Source: an uncultured Prevotella sp.
GTDB taxonomy: Bacteria > Bacteroidota > Bacteroidia > Bacteroidales > Bacteroidaceae
Length of the DNA: 64,000 nucleotides
Direction: 5' to 3'
Assembly: GCA_947170725.1 (NCBI GenBank)
Contig: CAMVUM010000006.1
Span: 53,067 to 117,066, forward strand
The position numbers and the translations under genes were made by a program. Under the pieces are notes generated by a model. It saw nothing but the letters and a program-made list of their open reading frames with translations, ran no database searches and was not told where the DNA came from. Position 1 is the stretch's first letter, and every line of letters begins with the position of its first letter. Shown here piece after piece: positions 28,101 to 34,618 of this stretch.

Positions 28101-28949
28101 GCTCCCGCCACCGCCATTCCTGCCGTTGCCGCTGTCGAGGCGGTATCGCAGGAGAAGCGCGAACACATCCTCGTTGTAGAGGACAACGACGATGTCCGCG
28201 ACTTCCTCGTCAGCATTCTTCAGGATGAATATAACGTATTGGCGGCAGAGAACGGTCAGCGCGGACTGGAGATCGCAGAGACAGAGATGCCCGAATTTAT
28301 CATCACCGACGTCATGATGCCCGTCATGGACGGCCTGACTATGGTCCATCGCATCAAACAGAACAAGGATATCTGCCATATTCCCATCATCGTTCTTTCG
28401 GCCAAGGCTTCCCTTCAAGACCGTCTTGACGGTCTGCGCGAAGGTATCGACGACTATATCACGAAGCCTTTCAGCGCGATTTACCTCAAGTCGCGCGTAA
28501 GCAACATCATCCGTCAGCGCCATCTCTTGCAGCAGGCCTATCTCGAACAGATAAAGCCAGAGGACCGGAAGACCTACAGTCTGGAGGCGCCGCAGATTGT
28601 TGATACCGACAACGAGATGATGAACCAGCTTCTCGGCTATCTTGAGGAGCACATCAGCGACGCGTCGCTGAAGATTGACGACCTTGCCGATGCCGTCAAT
28701 CTGGGCCGTTCTGTGTTCTACGGAAAGATAAAGAGCATCGTGGGCATGACACCGGTGGACTTCGTACGACATATCCGCATGCAGCGTGCGGAACAGCTCA
28801 TCGCCGGAAGCAACTATCCGTTCTCGCAGATTGCATACATGGTGGGCTTCTCCGACCCAAAGTATTTCGGCAAGTGCTTCAAGAAAGAGACGGGCATGAC
28901 GCCGTCGGAATACAGGGAGAAGGCAAACGGAACAGTTCCGGCCGGCTGA
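25137..28949 (+). CDS. Hybrid two-component system regulator lacking the HATPase domain
   Basis: 1270-residue sensor-regulator of the HTCS type that governs Bacteroidales polysaccharide loci. The start is the ATG at 25137, which begins a signal peptide (MRERLNILLL...AVAQ); a longer frame starting with TTG lies inside the promoter box. Periplasmic beta-propeller repeats (about 25-750, for example DSRGRTWAGTYNG) and a Y_Y_Y domain (about 790-860) precede one membrane segment (about 885-905). The HisKA helix has His923 in HNLRTPL. The receiver (1010-1125) has phospho-acceptor Asp1058 in ITDVMMP and Lys in ITKPF. A C-terminal AraC-type helix-turn-helix ends the protein. Between HisKA and receiver there is only a roughly 30-residue Ala/Pro linker: the ATP-binding N, G1 and G2 boxes are missing. 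It probably senses pectin oligosaccharides, inferred from the locus. Confidence 0.92.
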   Translation: MRERLNILLLTLLTITSAVAQPYCDVRTFTLRDGLAASSISRFDQTPDGMMWCSTWNGLCCYDGYRFTTFRNQPGVSEVLTTNRIFLIRPSVTGDVWCCTYDRHIYLFDTRTCRFINVGDMICRQFGQNVVVRNVYSLANGKTWIVSNNSGANFRIDDATVKEGSGIEMFSEEAGNLRSNKIKKIELDADGREWIFDDRGVLLADGSLRSDVSFEYFGLLAHTVMLASPDGRVYTCGQGARTLRRLAMPSGIGQIHDMTPMDSTAMLLATDGGVVACGIAGGRMTMKTWPMAAPGEPVAAVREVYADSRRRIWAFTAADGIVMTDTRSGVTKRLMAQAANMMFHTTSDRPFFHEDRYGTIWTIPTGGTFSYYDEEAGRLVPYILKSQDGIGVAQPEINKFFIDAEKNLWFTGTRDANIVNFKYHNFRHTPVSPYQDVRSLLVDSRGRTWAGTYNGQIAVYEGGRLAGHVNSQGRLQTAPATFANRIYALCEDSRGRIWVGTKGNGLFVIGRDGGVTRYAHNPSDRYSLSHDDIYDIDIDRRGRIWVASFEGGVNLVDERADGRIRFINCHNEISQYPDSLYFRKIRRITHDSRGVIILSTSSGLITFSDDFSSPEKIRFHISRHTLGDSTSLMDNNVQQTLVTRNGRIVVATMGGGVQEMISDGALMDNLRFRSLTTVRPDESIVQSLTEDNRGNIWIIRESSIEQYSPKTGSLSQYGPGNIGYDVEMSEARPVHNSVTDDISVAVYGGFITFRPSDLKKSENSPNIVFTGVLYQGNSEMEPLLNKDILDVASDRRNLTVYFAALEYSDKYLVKYAYKLDGVDDKWNYVGSANSASFNYLPAGRYKLLVKSTNCDGVWMDNVAELEIYAHPTFWETGWARLLYVLLFCGVICLIVYIYNLRSRAAMERELSELKTKFFTEICHNLRTPLTLIGAPVSEVLNTVGLTDSARRHLEMVQRNASRMLELVNKMLRYSMEKGVYISDNQIAGAPATAIPAVAAVEAVSQEKREHILVVEDNDDVRDFLVSILQDEYNVLAAENGQRGLEIAETEMPEFIITDVMMPVMDGLTMVHRIKQNKDICHIPIIVLSAKASLQDRLDGLREGIDDYITKPFSAIYLKSRVSNIIRQRHLLQQAYLEQIKPEDRKTYSLEAPQIVDTDNEMMNQLLGYLEEHISDASLKIDDLADAVNLGRSVFYGKIKSIVGMTPVDFVRHIRMQRAEQLIAGSNYPFSQIAYMVGFSDPKYFGKCFKKETGMTPSEYREKANGTVPAG

Positions 28950-28981
28950 TATCATGTTTCCTTCCGGCCGGTTTCTACAAT

Positions 28982-29049
28982 AAAAAGACGCGGAGACACA
29001 GGGGAAAAATGACGAATCCCCGGTGTCTCCGCGTCTTTATTTGTCTTTT
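28982..29049. repeat. 68-bp hairpin repeat, copy 1 (also terminator of the regulator gene)
   Basis: AAAGACGCGGAGACAC / GTGTCTCCGCGTCTTT is a perfect 16-base stem with a nested GGG/CCC and a T-rich 3' side. It is identical to copy 2 at 30192-30259 except for one base in the loop, in the same orientation. Confidence 0.92.
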
Positions 29050-29068
29050 GTTTCAGAAGATTTTGCGG

Positions 29069-29290
29069 TCAAGCTCCTATTTTCCCGACAGCCAACTCAT
29101 TTTCAAGATATTCATAAACGTAGGCTGTGCTCTGGCTGTAAAGCCCTGTGGCAGGGTTGAGCAGCTTTGAATACGTGTCGGAAGTATATAACGTCCTGAA
29201 TGCGCCGGCCATATCCATGCCGTGCTCATCAATAAGCAGCAGGATGATTTCCTTTGAAATCTCCTCTATCATAAACGTATCCTTGTTCAT
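29069..29290 (-). CDS. DUF3791-type small protein
   Basis: 73 residues, helical and acidic; the EISKEIILLLIDEHGMDMAGAF...LYSQSTAYVYEYLENEL pattern is that of DUF3791 proteins. An alternative start at Met7 is possible. It is the last gene of a three-gene set and overlaps the DUF3990 stop codon by four bases (ATGA), so translation is coupled. Function undescribed to my knowledge; a partner or antitoxin of the DUF3990 protein is the most economical guess. Confidence 0.72.
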   Translation of the reverse strand: MNKDTFMIEEISKEIILLLIDEHGMDMAGAFRTLYTSDTYSKLLNPATGLYSQSTAYVYEYLENELAVGKIGA

Positions 29291-29772
29291 AATTCAATTC
29301 TTCTTAAATGTCTGACTGCTTTTTCTGTACCGAAGAAGTATTGCATCGTCACACCTTTCATATATTTTAGCTCTTCAAGAAACCTGTCCATATCAATCAG
29401 TCCGGAGGTGAAGCGACGGATTTGAAAACCTACGGCATCATCCGCAATAAGTCCGACGACGATGTCGTAACCGTGTAGCTGTTCACGTGTACGGTTACGG
29501 CGGTTCATCAAAACGAACTCAGCCCACTCCTTGCTGTAACCGTCGAATCTCAGCGACAAAAGTTCCTGAGATTCAAATATACGGTCATCTGTTTCGTAGA
29601 CGTTCACAACGGGGCTCCCGAAACCTAATTGTTCCGTTTTGCGGACGGCCAATTCCCAGGCTTGGGTTTTGTCCGCAGAAAGGTAAAATCCGCATCCGAA
29701 GTCCTTGCCGACCTTAGATTTCGACAAGTCTATTGATCTTATCCCGATATTAGAACCATGATATAGAATCAT
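29287..29772 (-). CDS. DUF3990 protein, predicted ADP-ribosyltransferase-fold toxin
   Basis: 161 residues from the ATG at 29772, which overlaps the preceding stop by four bases; a longer frame reaches 29799 but lacks support. The layout fits an ADP-ribosyltransferase fold: ILYHGSN at the start (His5), DFGCGFYLSADKTQAWELA in the position of the second strand with Tyr, and a terminal QYFFGTEKAVRHL with Glu150, giving a possible His-Tyr-Glu triad. The GYDIVVGLIADD segment is typical of DUF3990. No signal peptide, so it acts inside the cell. It is flanked on both sides by DUF3791 genes, which suggests a toxin with two small neutralising or substrate proteins. Activity is inferred, not shown. Confidence 0.75.
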   Translation of the reverse strand: MILYHGSNIGIRSIDLSKSKVGKDFGCGFYLSADKTQAWELAVRKTEQLGFGSPVVNVYETDDRIFESQELLSLRFDGYSKEWAEFVLMNRRNRTREQLHGYDIVVGLIADDAVGFQIRRFTSGLIDMDRFLEELKYMKGVTMQYFFGTEKAVRHLRRIEL

Positions 29773-29993
29773 TTCAAAGCCCCTCCATTCCTTTGGCAAT
29801 ATGCCGTCAAGTCTTCAACAACGTCCTCAAATGGCAGTGTATGCTCAACGTTATAGAAACGGTTCACGAAGTCGAACCCCTTGAAACGTTCCAGATAGCG
29901 GTACGCCTGAGCCATATTGAGGGAATGGGCCGCAGCAAATTCGCTGATTACCGCTATGATATAAGCGACTTTGTCTTTAACATCTGAATCCAT
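29769..29993 (-). CDS. DUF3791-type small protein, first gene of the cassette
   Basis: 74 residues from the ATG at 29993 (MDSDVKDKVAYIIAVISEFAAAH...AYRYLERFKGFDFV). The frame is open to 30086, but a -7 promoter box at 30017-30024 lies inside that extension, so the shorter start is preferred. It is a small helical DUF3791 protein, distantly similar to the third gene of the cassette. The stop overlaps the DUF3990 start (ATGA). Likely partner of the DUF3990 protein. Confidence 0.68.
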   Translation of the reverse strand: MDSDVKDKVAYIIAVISEFAAAHSLNMAQAYRYLERFKGFDFVNRFYNVEHTLPFEDVVEDLTAYCQRNGGALK

Positions 29994-30016
29994 ATCCGAT
30001 ATTGTTTTGTCTTCTG

Positions 30017-30091
30017 CAAAGATAGTGCAAACGGATTGCAATGGGATCTTGCTCACTGATAGCCGAGTGCAGTCTATCTTCTGCAAATATA
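30017..30091 (-). promoter_or_regulatory. Tandem promoters of the DUF3791/DUF3990 cassette
   Basis: On the minus strand, TATATTTG (30084-30091) and TATCTTTG (30017-30024) both match TAnnTTTG and each is followed by the same CAGAAGA text, so the core appears duplicated. Confidence 0.6.
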
Positions 30092-30191
30092 GTAAAACTT
30101 AGTCACATTGGCAAAACATAACCATATTTTATGGCGATTTCACCATCCATACGGCTATCAGGCAGACTTTCAACCGTCAGATTATCGCATG

Positions 30192-30259
30192 AAAAAGACG
30201 CGGAGACACAGGGGAATAATGACGAATCCCCGGTGTCTCCGCGTCTTTATTTGTCTTTT
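30192..30259. repeat. 68-bp hairpin repeat, copy 2 (also terminator of the GH3 gene)
   Basis: Direct repeat of 28982-29049 with one base change. T residues follow the stem on the minus strand too, so it can end transcription of the GH3 gene that stops at 30293. Confidence 0.92.
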
Positions 30260-30292
30260 CAGGACGTTGCGTCTTTCGTCAGACGCTTGTCC

Positions 30293-32872
30293 TTATTTGA
30301 TTTTCACGTTTATCGTCTTCAGGTTCTGAACTGCGCTGGAGTTGCCGACCATAACATCATATTTTCCCGGAACAACGCGCATAGTGTTTGTCTTCACGTC
30401 CCAACCCTCAAAGCTCTCGCGGGGCAGGTCGATGGTGACAGTGCCGCTTTCGCCGGCCTTCAGTGCCACACGCTTATAGGCACGGAGGGTCTTGAGCGGG
30501 CCTTCGGTGTCGGCCGTGTTACGGATATAGACCTGTACGACCTCCTCGCCGTCACGTTTTCCGCTGTTGGTCACGGCGACGCTCAGCGTGCCCTTCTTCG
30601 CGTTATATTTGGGAGTGCCGAAGCTGAACGTCGTGTAGCTCAGACCGTGGCCGAATGGGAACGCAGCCTCGCCTGTGAAATAGCGGTAGGTGCGTCCGGC
30701 CATGCGGTAGTCCTCGAAGTCAGGCAGTTGATCGGAGTTCTTATAGAATGTCACGGGCAGCTTGCCGCTCGGGTTGACGTCGCCAAAGAGAATTTCGGCC
30801 ACGGCCGTACCGCCCTGTTCGCCGCCGTACCAGGCTTGCAGGATTGCGTCGCACGTAGTTGTCTCAGGTTCAAGACCCATCGCACCGCCGGAGCAGCAGA
30901 CAAAGATTACTTTCTTTCCTGCCTCGTGGAGCATGGCGAGCATGTCGCGCTGAACCTGCGGCAACTCGATGTTGAGGCGGTCACCGCCACGGAAGCCGGG
31001 TTCGTCGACTTTCATTTCCTCACCTTCGACGCGAGGAGAGATGCCGCCGACGAATATGACGGTCTTGGCGTCGCCAACTTCTGCCAACATCTGTTCGCGG
31101 GTCGGTGTGGTCTTTTTCGTCAGGTCAAACTGTATGGCTGCCATGTTGTCCTCCTGAACATAGTCAATTTGGATAGTGTATGTCTCGCCGGCCTTGAATT
31201 TGTGTCTCACCTGCTGATAGTCGATGCGGTGGCGTGACTTCCACTTGTTGATCACCGTGTCACCGTTCAGGATGACGCGGGCTTTGTCGTCACATCCGAT
31301 GCTGAGCGTCAGCGTCTCGTCTTTGTCTGCCGTGAAAGAGCCTTCATAGCGGGCGGAGAAATACTCCAGATTTACGCCTGGAGCGAAAACAGTAGCTCCG
31401 CCGTTGCTCTGATTTATGGGTTCGCGCAAGATGGTTGTTGCTGCAGGCTCGCCCTCCATTTCCGTGTTGTTCCAGTAGGTGGCCTTCATGCCTTTTCCGC
31501 CGTCGGGAGTCTTCATCAGGTCATAGCGGCTTTCGTCAATCTCGCTGCGGGTAAGACCGCATCCGGGGATATATCTGACATCGCCAATCCTGTTGCGTAT
31601 GCCCTGAAGGATGGTTATAGTCTGGGTGGGGTAGCCGCTGTAGTTTCCCCACATCATAACCGAGTCGTTGGCGTTGGGTCCCATGACGACAATCCGGCTT
31701 GCTTCTTCACGGCTTAGCGGCAGGACATCGCCGCTGTTCTGAAGCAGCACGGTTCCCTTGCGGGCCATGTCGAGAGCCTGCTGCTTGTGGGCGTCGCAGG
31801 CAACGATTGACTCCGGAATCTTTGTCCATTCAACAAGTTCGTCAGGGTCGAAGTCGCCGAGCTCGAAGCGGGCTTTTAGCAGACGGCGTACGCAGATGTC
31901 GATATCGGCCTCGCTGACCTCGCCAGCCTTGACCGCGTCAGGCAGCCGCTTGTAGTTGGCTCCACATTCCACGTCCGTGCCGGACAGTACAGCCTTGGCC
32001 GATGCTGATGCGGCATCTTTGGAGACCTCGTGTTTGCCTTTCTGCCAGAAATCGCCGATGGCACCGCAGTCGCTCACAATCATTCCCTTGAAGCCCCATT
32101 CGTCGCGCAGAATCTGCTGCTCATATCGCGTGTTTCCGCAGCAAGGCTCGCCGTCGATGCGCTGATAGGCGCACATGACTTCGGCCACGTTGCCTTTTTG
32201 CACCAGAGCCTTGAACGCCGGCAGATAGGTCTCCCAGAGATCACGTGCCGGCAGGTCTTCGATGTTGAACGAATGACGGTTCCACTCCGGACCGCTATGA
32301 ACGGCGAAGTGTTTAGCGCAGGCCAGCAGTTTCCTGTACTTGCTGTCCTCAGGACCTTGAAGACCGCGCACGACGGCAAGTCCCATTCGCTCCGTCAGAT
32401 AGGGGTCTTCGCCGTAGGTCTCCTGACCGCGTCCCCAGCGCGGGTCGCGGAAGATGTTGATGTTGGGTGTCCAGAACGAAAGGCTCTGATACTTCTTGAT
32501 ATTGCCGCTCTGCTTGGCCTGACGTGCTTTTACGCGTGCCTCGTCGCTGACGGACGTGAACACCTGTTCCAGCAGCGCGTCGTCCCACGATGCGGCCATA
32601 CATGTTGTGATGGGGTAGACCGTCGCAAATCCATTGCGGCCGACGCCGTGCAGAGCTTCGTTCCACCAGTCGAATTGAGGTATGCCGAGCCGCTTGATGG
32701 CCGGTGAGCCGTTCATCATCAAGCGTGTCTTCTCTACCAGCGTCAGCCGTGACAGCAAGTCTTCGGCGCGCTGTTCCGCCGTTAGGCTCGCGTCCTGATA
32801 AGGCAACGTCTGACTCATGGCCGGCATTGCACACGCCATCAGAAGCGAGATGAAAATCTTCCGTTTCTTCAT
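30293..32872 (-). CDS. GH3 glycosidase with PA14 insert (beta-xylosidase/beta-glucosidase-like)
   Basis: 859-residue exported enzyme (signal peptide MKKRKIFISLLMACAMPAMS). The GH3 N-terminal barrel (about 30-340) holds the nucleophile Asp268 in GMIVSDCGAI and FWTPNINIFRDPRWGRGQETYGEDP, typical of the xylosidase-like subgroup. The GH3 C-terminal domain is interrupted by a PA14-like module (about 457-590, GMKATYWNNTEMEG onward). A fibronectin-III-like domain (about 755-830) ends the protein. It cleaves single sugars from non-reducing ends. In a pectin locus, removal of xylose from xylogalacturonan is plausible but not provable here. No clear -7 box was found upstream. Confidence 0.92.
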   Translation of the reverse strand: MKKRKIFISLLMACAMPAMSQTLPYQDASLTAEQRAEDLLSRLTLVEKTRLMMNGSPAIKRLGIPQFDWWNEALHGVGRNGFATVYPITTCMAASWDDALLEQVFTSVSDEARVKARQAKQSGNIKKYQSLSFWTPNINIFRDPRWGRGQETYGEDPYLTERMGLAVVRGLQGPEDSKYRKLLACAKHFAVHSGPEWNRHSFNIEDLPARDLWETYLPAFKALVQKGNVAEVMCAYQRIDGEPCCGNTRYEQQILRDEWGFKGMIVSDCGAIGDFWQKGKHEVSKDAASASAKAVLSGTDVECGANYKRLPDAVKAGEVSEADIDICVRRLLKARFELGDFDPDELVEWTKIPESIVACDAHKQQALDMARKGTVLLQNSGDVLPLSREEASRIVVMGPNANDSVMMWGNYSGYPTQTITILQGIRNRIGDVRYIPGCGLTRSEIDESRYDLMKTPDGGKGMKATYWNNTEMEGEPAATTILREPINQSNGGATVFAPGVNLEYFSARYEGSFTADKDETLTLSIGCDDKARVILNGDTVINKWKSRHRIDYQQVRHKFKAGETYTIQIDYVQEDNMAAIQFDLTKKTTPTREQMLAEVGDAKTVIFVGGISPRVEGEEMKVDEPGFRGGDRLNIELPQVQRDMLAMLHEAGKKVIFVCCSGGAMGLEPETTTCDAILQAWYGGEQGGTAVAEILFGDVNPSGKLPVTFYKNSDQLPDFEDYRMAGRTYRYFTGEAAFPFGHGLSYTTFSFGTPKYNAKKGTLSVAVTNSGKRDGEEVVQVYIRNTADTEGPLKTLRAYKRVALKAGESGTVTIDLPRESFEGWDVKTNTMRVVPGKYDVMVGNSSAVQNLKTINVKIK

Positions 32873-33111
32873 TTATTCCGTTTGTTGTATTTTGATTGTT
32901 ATTATAAATAGTGTTATACCTATATCTTGCAGGGGCGTGGATTAGAAAGTAGAATGACTCATATTACTGACCAATATAGCCTATGTTATTCGGTGGAACA
33001 GCCTGTTTCACTTACCGGTGTAGCCTTTATGACCTTGCCGTATGGGTTTGACCAGAAAACATAACCGCACGGTCAGACAGATGTCAACCATTCATAGCCC
33101 CCAAAGGAACA
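32873..33111. other. Gene-free stretch upstream of the GH3 gene
   Basis: No convincing coding frame, promoter box or RNA. It presumably holds the GH3 leader. Confidence 0.4.
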
Positions 33112-33157
33112 TAAAATAAGGAGACTGCAGTGTGATCTTGATTACGCCGCAGTCTCC
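33112..33157 (-). terminator. Terminator of the secreted beta-helix gene
   Basis: GGAGACTGC / GCAGTCTCC pair around a 20-base loop; on the minus strand TTATTTTATG follows. Confidence 0.75.
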
Positions 33158-33224
33158 TAACTTACGTTCTTCTAATATCAATACCGTTGGTCGTGGTATT
33201 GTATATCATATATCAAGGCGTGTC

Positions 33225-34349
33225 TTATTTTACGACAACCTTCTTACCGTTCTTTACGACGATGCCCTTGAAGCTATTGTTCACTTTCTGTCCGGCGAGG
33301 TTGTAGGCAGGAGCGTCTGCTGCGGCCTTCTCAACAACGGCGTTGTTGATACCAGTGCTTCCGTACCAACGCGGATCGCCAATCTTTGAATCAATCTTCA
33401 GAGAGAAGTCTCCGTTCTCCGGGTTTTGGAATATGTCGGCAGAATTCAGGTTCTCTTCTGCGGGAAGCTCGGCGATGTTATTGGACGCATAGATGCAGTC
33501 TGTTGCACGGAGGCAGTTTGTGAATGTCATTGCGCCGGCGGTGCGGATGCCTTTTGCCTTGTCGTCTGTAGCATGGGTTTTGCCGAGGATGACATTTGTC
33601 ATTGTAAGATTGGTTTCCTGACCGTTGGCATCCATGAAGTAGCGTCCGCTTTCCACATTGTTATAGAAAGTACAGTCAGAGATGGTCACACCGTTGGTGA
33701 CAGGAGCCTTTGAGGCTTCTATGAAGCTGCGCTGTGAGCCATTGAATGTTGAGTTCTTGATGTCAAGTTTGCTGATTTTCGTGTCTGCCGTACCGAAATA
33801 GAACACGGAGTAGCCGTTAGCGCTTGACATATTGGTAAGGATGCAGTTGTCAACGACAATGTTGTTAATCTGAATGACATTAGAACCCTGAGTACGGATA
33901 AGCGAACGCTCCATACCGTTGATTTCAATGCTTGTCAACGCCAGTTCGCCAACATTGGCTTCAGCGCTTTGGTTGATGAAATATTGGCATCCGGCGTCTT
34001 CAATATTAACGTTCTCAAAACGGATGAAGTCGTGTGTTCCTTCAAGGTTGAAGCTCTTTGGGAATTTGAGAGTCGGTTTCTCGCCCTGACCCTTGATTGT
34101 CATAGAGATACCATTGGGGATTTTTACACCGGTTTTCTCTCCTGAATCGCTCGTGCCATAGACTTCGATAGAACCTTTTGAACCGGGGATGACGATTTCT
34201 GCGCTTGTTCCGCCTGCATTTTCAGCTACGGTGTTGATGAGTTCCTGTGTCAGAGCCTCGTCTGCGTCAGTGAGAACATACTGATAGCCTTGTGCGTTAA
34301 TGCCCATTGCGCAGAGCGCTGTAGCAGCTAAAGTAAAAATCTTTTTCAT
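33225..34349 (-). CDS. Secreted parallel beta-helix protein with C-terminal sorting-like tail
   Basis: 374 residues with a signal peptide (MKKIFTLAATALCAMGINA). Repeating short strands (about 60-300; for example LDIKNSTFNGSQ, VTISDCTFYNN) form a parallel beta-helix of the DUF4957/DUF5123 kind, ending in GDFSLKIDSKIGDPRWYG. The C-terminal 35 residues, APAYNLAGQKVNNSFKG...KNGKKVVVK, are almost the same as those of the surface protein at 2691-6872. The helix is homologous by eye to the C-terminal half of the lipoprotein at 40106-41812. No catalytic residues are evident; pectin binding is likely. It is transcribed divergently from susC. Confidence 0.8.
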   Translation of the reverse strand: MKKIFTLAATALCAMGINAQGYQYVLTDADEALTQELINTVAENAGGTSAEIVIPGSKGSIEVYGTSDSGEKTGVKIPNGISMTIKGQGEKPTLKFPKSFNLEGTHDFIRFENVNIEDAGCQYFINQSAEANVGELALTSIEINGMERSLIRTQGSNVIQINNIVVDNCILTNMSSANGYSVFYFGTADTKISKLDIKNSTFNGSQRSFIEASKAPVTNGVTISDCTFYNNVESGRYFMDANGQETNLTMTNVILGKTHATDDKAKGIRTAGAMTFTNCLRATDCIYASNNIAELPAEENLNSADIFQNPENGDFSLKIDSKIGDPRWYGSTGINNAVVEKAAADAPAYNLAGQKVNNSFKGIVVKNGKKVVVK

Positions 34350-34421
34350 AAGTTTTAATGTATATGTTTGTAATTAATAGTATAATGTAATCGTTTATTC
34401 CGTTTCATAATTATTGCACTG

Positions 34422-34561
34422 CAAAGATAGTGAAAAACATTTATACCGTTGTTCTTTTACTGTTTTAAAAGTAGTAATTTTTAGCAAAAAATAGAGTTAA
34501 ATTAGAGTTTTTGCCAACATTCTGCTAAAAAAGACACCAATGATACAATATTTTATATTTG
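34422..34561. promoter_or_regulatory. Divergent promoters between the beta-helix gene and susC
   Basis: TATCTTTG on the minus strand (34422-34429) serves the beta-helix gene; TATATTTG on the plus strand (34554-34561) serves susC. The AT-rich 125 bases between are the natural place for the regulator at 25137 to bind. Confidence 0.65.
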
Positions 34562-34618
34562 CAAAACCAAATAACGAGATACTATTAACAATAAACAACA
34601 AACTAAAACAAAAAATTT

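Noticed and set aside
30131..31237. Plus-strand ORF of 368 codons
   Set aside because: It lies antisense to the GH3 gene, whose protein has a full set of family motifs; the plus-strand translation has no recognisable domain and starts in a hairpin repeat.
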